Shown here piece after piece: positions 60,462-64,000 of a DNA stretch of 64,000 nt. The notes below the pieces were generated by a model, which saw only the letters and a program-made list of their open reading frames with translations, had not been told where the DNA came from and ran no database searches. Numbering within the stretch: the first letter of the stretch is position 1; the number at the start of each line of letters is the position of its first letter. Origin of the DNA: Methanolinea sp. (lineage in GTDB: Archaea; Halobacteriota; Methanomicrobia; Methanomicrobiales; Methanospirillaceae); assembly GCA_024518585.1 (NCBI GenBank), contig JANIHI010000001.1, positions 1-64,000 on the forward strand, read 5' to 3'. The translations under genes and the position numbers were made by a program.

Positions 60462-61148
60462 TTACTCCTTCCGCCGGACGGCAAGGAGACCGGCAGCACC
60501 GACAGCGACGGGGACCAGGATGGCCACCAGGGGTGACTTCGTGGGAGTCGGCGTGGGTGCGGGGTTGAGGGTCGCATACAGGTCGACGGTCTCACCCTTC
60601 CCGGGGTACCGGTCGATCGTGCCCGTATAGACCTGGTACCCCGGCTTCGTGACGGTGTATGTCCGGAAAGGTGTTGCAGTCGTGTACACCTGGACCGTCA
60701 GGACGCCGTTCGTGATGACTCCCTGGGGGGAGTTATCGAACGAGACAGAGGCACCATCGACATTGCAGTGGACGGTGAACCACCCGACGTCCCCGCCGAT
60801 AAGGGGGGGCTGGGTCGGCTGCATGGGGTTCAGGGTTGCATACAGGTCAAATGTCTCCCCTTTCCCGGGAACACCGGGAATCGTGTCACTGAATGTCGTG
60901 TAGCCCTCTTTCTGGACGGAATAGGTCTTGTACGGGGTCCCGGTGGTGTACACCGGGACATTCAGGACACCGCCCTGGATGTCCCCCTTGTATTCCCCGT
61001 CGAAGAATACCTTTGCACCATCTTCATTGCAGTGAACGGCATACCACGCCTGGTCGCCGCCGATAGGGGCCTCTGCCCCGGCCGGGAGGACTGCAAGGAT
61101 GACCCCTGTGACCAGCACGGCCATGAGAAATCGCATCGGAATTTCCAT
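60462..61148 (-). CDS. Exported surface protein with two PEGA-like repeats
   Basis: A 228-residue secreted protein. The signal peptide covers about residues 1-27 (FLMAVLVTGVILAVLPAGAEA). Two tandem ~73-residue beta-rich repeats follow: WYAVHCNEDGAKVFFDGEYK ... KGETFDLYATLNP and WFTVHCNVDGASVSFDNSPQ ... KGETVDLYATLNP, each with one Cys. They resemble PEGA-type carbohydrate- or surface-binding repeats. A Thr/Pro linker (PAPTPTPTKSP) leads to a C-terminal membrane span and RRKE, like a sorting or anchor signal. ATG 61148 or 61136 may be the start. TATA TTTTAAATG (about 61190-61198). Confidence 0.85.
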   Translation of the reverse strand: MEIPMRFLMAVLVTGVILAVLPAGAEAPIGGDQAWYAVHCNEDGAKVFFDGEYKGDIQGGVLNVPVYTTGTPYKTYSVQKEGYTTFSDTIPGVPGKGETFDLYATLNPMQPTQPPLIGGDVGWFTVHCNVDGASVSFDNSPQGVITNGVLTVQVYTTATPFRTYTVTKPGYQVYTGTIDRYPGKGETVDLYATLNPAPTPTPTKSPLVAILVPVAVGAAGLLAVRRKE

Positions 61149-61157
61149 CTCAATCAC

Positions 61158-61493
61158 TTTCTCTCTGCTGCCAGTTCCTATGATATCTCTTCATTTAAAA
61201 GGGATCCGAAAAGGAGTTGGCTGAAGGTGGGATTACTTTTTCTGCGGGCTGACCGCGATGCCCGCCGGCGGAAAAAACGGGGAGGAGAGAGATTTGGAGG
61301 TCACGTCACCGTAATATAGCCAGTCTTTTTCACCTTGCGGGTAACTTGGTATCGTATCCGGTCCCACGGTCAGGGCGGTGAGCGTGACACTGCACGTCCC
61401 GGCCCGTTGCACCGGTCAAAGCACTACCCTGTACTTATTGGAGCGGGGACATCGCATTTTATCAAAACAGACGGCACCATTTTAACGTGAAAG
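61158..61493. other. Divergent gap before dtdA
   Basis: No convincing gene in 336 bases. TTTTAAATG (about 61190-61198, minus) should be the surface-protein promoter; GCATTTTATCAAA (about 61453-61465, plus) is a candidate for dtdA. The middle (61210-61440) shows no repeat or tRNA. Confidence 0.45.
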
Positions 61494-62807
61494 ATGAAGA
61501 TCGCCCTTGTCAGCTCTCTCCAGGACCCCGGTGGATGCACCATCCACGATGCCCTCCTCGCCCTTCTCGGGGAACCTCACGGGGCATATCCCCTGGAACG
61601 ACACGACCTCTCCCACCACAGGGTAAAGGACCGCCTCATCTACCAGGACCATATCGACCGGGACATTGACGCAGACCTCATCATCTTCCTCTCCCGCCAT
61701 TCATCGAAGAATCCCGTCCCGGTCCTGACCGTCCACGTAACCGGTAACTTCACGACCGCTGACTTCGGAGGGAGAGAGGGAACTCTCGCGCCCTCCGCAC
61801 CCGCCTGGATGCAGGCGGTGCTGCGGGAACTGGCAAAGAACGCTCCCTCCCCGTTCCGCGTCGCGTACGAGGTGACGCACCACGGTCCGACCGAGCTCTC
61901 CACCCCCTCCCTGTTTGCCGAAGTCGGGAGCACCGAGCGGGAATGGAGTGACCGGGCTGCGGGCCTGGCGGTTGCACGGAGTGTGCTCTCTGCCGACCAT
62001 GCTGACTGTATTCCCCTGATCGGGTTTGGCGGAACGCACTACGCAGCCCGGCAGACCCACATCGCACTCACGACACGGGGGGCGTTTGGGCACATTGCGC
62101 ATTCCCGGGAGGTGCCCTCGCTCGATGCCGGGATGGTCCGGCAGATGCGGGAGAAGTCCGGGGCCATTGCAGCCTTCATCGACCGGAAATCACTCCCGTC
62201 CGGTGAACTGGCAAGGCTGCTCGAGATCCTCGCCCGGGAGGACATCCCGGTCGTCCCGGAAGAACACCTCGTCCACATGGGGAGACTTTCGTGGGATTCC
62301 TACCGAAAGATCCTTTTCCTTGCCGAGGGGCTTTCTCCCGGGGGACGTGTTGTTCTCTGCGGAGACTGGCCGGACGGGACCCCCCACGTCATCGACATCT
62401 TCCCCGGGCTCCTCGAAGAGGCCCTGCGGTGCAACATGGCAGAGTTCCTGAAGGGAACAGACGTCGTCCCGGTTGCCCGGGTCTCTACCCCCCGAATACC
62501 GGTATTGTCCCGTTTCATAACTATACGGGAACAGAGGGACGAAGTACTGCATCATTTAATAAGCTTATGTGTAAACATCTTACGTAAAGGGGAAAGTACG
62601 TTCATGGAAAAGGACTGCCTGACCATCCGGAGGAGGGTTTTTGACCCGGAAAAAGCCCGGGAACTTGGTGTTCCCCGTGGACCCTGTTTCGGCCGGCTGA
62701 TGAAGGGCGAAACCGTGCTCGTGGCAGGGAGGGAGATCACCCCTGAGATGGTGACAACGGTGGCAGAGAGACGCATTCACATCCCGGGACTGGAGAAGTT
62801 CATATGA
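61494..62807 (+). CDS. dtdA: D-aminoacyl-tRNA deacylase DtdA, long form
   Basis: A 437-residue archaeal DtdA (GEK1 type), which removes D-amino acids from tRNA using zinc. The N-terminal ~285 residues hold the family motifs [58 protein letters not shown] and [17 protein letters not shown]. The C-terminal ~150 residues ([20 protein letters not shown] onward) extend beyond the short form and end with a compact domain ([20 protein letters not shown]). It overlaps ftsZ by four bases. Confidence 0.93.
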   Translation: MKIALVSSLQDPGGCTIHDALLALLGEPHGAYPLERHDLSHHRVKDRLIYQDHIDRDIDADLIIFLSRHSSKNPVPVLTVHVTGNFTTADFGGREGTLAPSAPAWMQAVLRELAKNAPSPFRVAYEVTHHGPTELSTPSLFAEVGSTEREWSDRAAGLAVARSVLSADHADCIPLIGFGGTHYAARQTHIALTTRGAFGHIAHSREVPSLDAGMVRQMREKSGAIAAFIDRKSLPSGELARLLEILAREDIPVVPEEHLVHMGRLSWDSYRKILFLAEGLSPGGRVVLCGDWPDGTPHVIDIFPGLLEEALRCNMAEFLKGTDVVPVARVSTPRIPVLSRFITIREQRDEVLHHLISLCVNILRKGESTFMEKDCLTIRRRVFDPEKARELGVPRGPCFGRLMKGETVLVAGREITPEMVTTVAERRIHIPGLEKFI

Positions 62808-63895
62808 GGTCGATTGTCGAGGAGGCCCTGACCAGGGCGGACCAGAATTTGCCTGGAACAACAAAGAACAACGAGGATCTTGACCAGATTCTCAAAGAAC
62901 TCAGGACCGAGATCGCCGTTATCGGGTGCGGGGGGAGCGGGTCCAATACCATTACGAGGATGAAGGAGGAGGGCATCCACGGAGCCCGGTTAATTGCCAT
63001 CAATACCGACGCACAACACCTCTCCCGCACGGTTGCCGACCAGCGAATCCTCATCGGGAGACAGAGAACACGCGGCCTCGGGGCAGGGTCAATACCCCAG
63101 ATCGGGGAAGAGGCGGCACTCGAGAACGAGGAAGAGATCAAGAAGGCCGTTGCAGGCTGCGACATGGTCTTCATCACGGTCGGCCTCGGGGGAGGCACGG
63201 GGACGGGAGCTGCCCCGATCGTCGCCAAGGCAGCGAGGGATGAGGGGGCCCTCACCATCGGGGTCGTCACCCTTCCCTTCACGGCAGAGGGTGTCATCCG
63301 GATGGAGAACGCCGAGGCAGGCCTCGAAAGGCTCCGGGACGTGGCAGACACGGTCATCGTCGTCCCGAACGACCGCCTCCTAGAAGTCGTGCCCAAGTTA
63401 CCCCTGTATGCAGCGTTCAAGGTTGCCGACGAGGTCCTGATGCGAGCCGTTAAGGGGATCACGGAGCTCATCACCCTGCCCGGTCTTGTGAACCTCGACT
63501 TTGCCGACGTCCGCACCGTCATGGAACGGGGAGGCGTCGCGATGATCGGGGTGGGCGAGAGCGAGAGCGAGGAAAAAGCAGCCGACTCGGTCAAGAAGGC
63601 GATCCGTTCCCCCCTGCTCGATGTCGATATTTCCGGGGCCCATGCTGCCCTCGTCAACGTCGTCGGTGGCCCGGACATGACGATGGAGGAGGCCGAAGGT
63701 GTCCTCCAGGAAGTCTACAACCGGATATCTCCTGATGCGCGGATCATCTGGGGAGCACAGATAGACCCCAATATGCAGAACAAGATGCGTACCATGCTCG
63801 TGGTAACCGGGGTACGGTCGCCACAAATATATGGTAGGAATGAAAAAATTACCCCCAAAGTCCAGAAGCAGTTCGAGATCGACTTTTTGAAGTGA
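62804..63895 (+). CDS. ftsZ: Cell division GTPase FtsZ
   Basis: A 363-residue FtsZ, the tubulin-like ring protein of cell division. It has a ~35-residue N-terminal extension, then [20 protein letters not shown], the tubulin signature [20 protein letters not shown] near 120-139, the synergy loop region [15 protein letters not shown], and a short C-terminal tail. The start overlaps dtdA (ATGA). It is followed after five bases by secE, a common archaeal order. Confidence 0.96.
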   Translation: MRSIVEEALTRADQNLPGTTKNNEDLDQILKELRTEIAVIGCGGSGSNTITRMKEEGIHGARLIAINTDAQHLSRTVADQRILIGRQRTRGLGAGSIPQIGEEAALENEEEIKKAVAGCDMVFITVGLGGGTGTGAAPIVAKAARDEGALTIGVVTLPFTAEGVIRMENAEAGLERLRDVADTVIVVPNDRLLEVVPKLPLYAAFKVADEVLMRAVKGITELITLPGLVNLDFADVRTVMERGGVAMIGVGESESEEKAADSVKKAIRSPLLDVDISGAHAALVNVVGGPDMTMEEAEGVLQEVYNRISPDARIIWGAQIDPNMQNKMRTMLVVTGVRSPQIYGRNEKITPKVQKQFEIDFLK

Positions 63896-63900
63896 GTACC

Positions 63901-64000
63901 ATGGAAATTGCAAAACCGGATGTGAAATTCAATATCAACGAGGAACTCTTCCGCAAGTACTGGAGAGTCATCAAGCTTGCCAGGACGCCCAAGCGGGAAG
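63901..64000 (+). CDS. secE: Protein translocase subunit Sec61 gamma (SecE), partial
   Basis: The first 33 codons (MEIAKPDVKFNINEELFRKY, then WRVIKLARTPKRE) match the N-terminal amphipathic helix of archaeal SecE/Sec61-gamma, a small membrane subunit of the protein-conducting channel. GTGAG lies six bases before the ATG. The rest, including the membrane span, is outside the window. Confidence 0.85.
   Translation, partial: MEIAKPDVKFNINEELFRKYWRVIKLARTPKRE

Overview
The window is a gene-dense, GC-rich stretch of a methanogenic euryarchaeal chromosome. Methanogen markers include F420-0:glutamate ligase (cofE), SepCysS of tRNA-dependent cysteine synthesis, a FilR1-type regulator, an MptE-like pterin kinase, a formate channel, a CfbB/CobB amidase and Dph6. 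Archaeal information genes (PolB, Mre11-Rad50-HerA-NurA, D-aminoacyl-tRNA deacylase, Sec61 gamma) and TATA-type promoters with several apparently leaderless starts agree. A group I chaperonin (GroEL/GroES) next to this set, and the overall gene content, suggest Methanomicrobiales, possibly Methanoregulaceae. That placement is inference from gene content, not from a search.

Layout: 0-8.3 kb holds a partial flavodoxin-like gene, an orphan gene, an HNH-like protein, an ArsR regulator, groES-groEL, a winged-helix/PsiE pair, cofE, a type 4 uracil-DNA glycosylase and a FilR1 regulator. 8.3-20.9 kb has a frameshifted UbiA prenyltransferase, a Met-10+/Trm5-like methyltransferase, a slipin gene flanked by two copies of a composite intergenic repeat, DUF2150, a tandem UspA protein, thiI, a NERD-membrane-CAP fusion, a DUF1848 protein and a 14-TM exporter. 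21-30 kb carries dph6 overlapping a glutamine amidotransferase, SepCysS with a 64-residue partner, and the mre11-rad50-nurA-herA break-repair operon. 30-40 kb has fdhC with an OB-fold membrane protein, pyrDK, malate dehydrogenase, polB-cfbB, ilvD and a mini DnaJ-type zinc protein.

40-51.5 kb has an RDD protein, an ABC-2 export system with one permease fused to a PrsW-like protease, tRNA-Lys(CUU), an RCK-DHH phosphodiesterase/mptE/radical SAM operon, a site-2 protease with CBS domains, a PRC-barrel protein and Thg1. 51.5-64 kb has ileS, an aldehyde dehydrogenase with a SLOG protein, a three-gene moeA operon headed by a 59-residue cysteine peptide, a surface protein with two PEGA-like repeats, dtdA-ftsZ and the start of secE.

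Most operons use 4-nt ATGA or GTGA overlaps, implying translational coupling. Four convergent gene pairs overlap at their 3' ends. There is no CRISPR array, prophage or transposase. The unusual material is intergenic (dispersed repeat families at 6.3, 10.9-12.7, 45.2 and 60.4 kb) or consists of unusual fusions and small coupled peptides.
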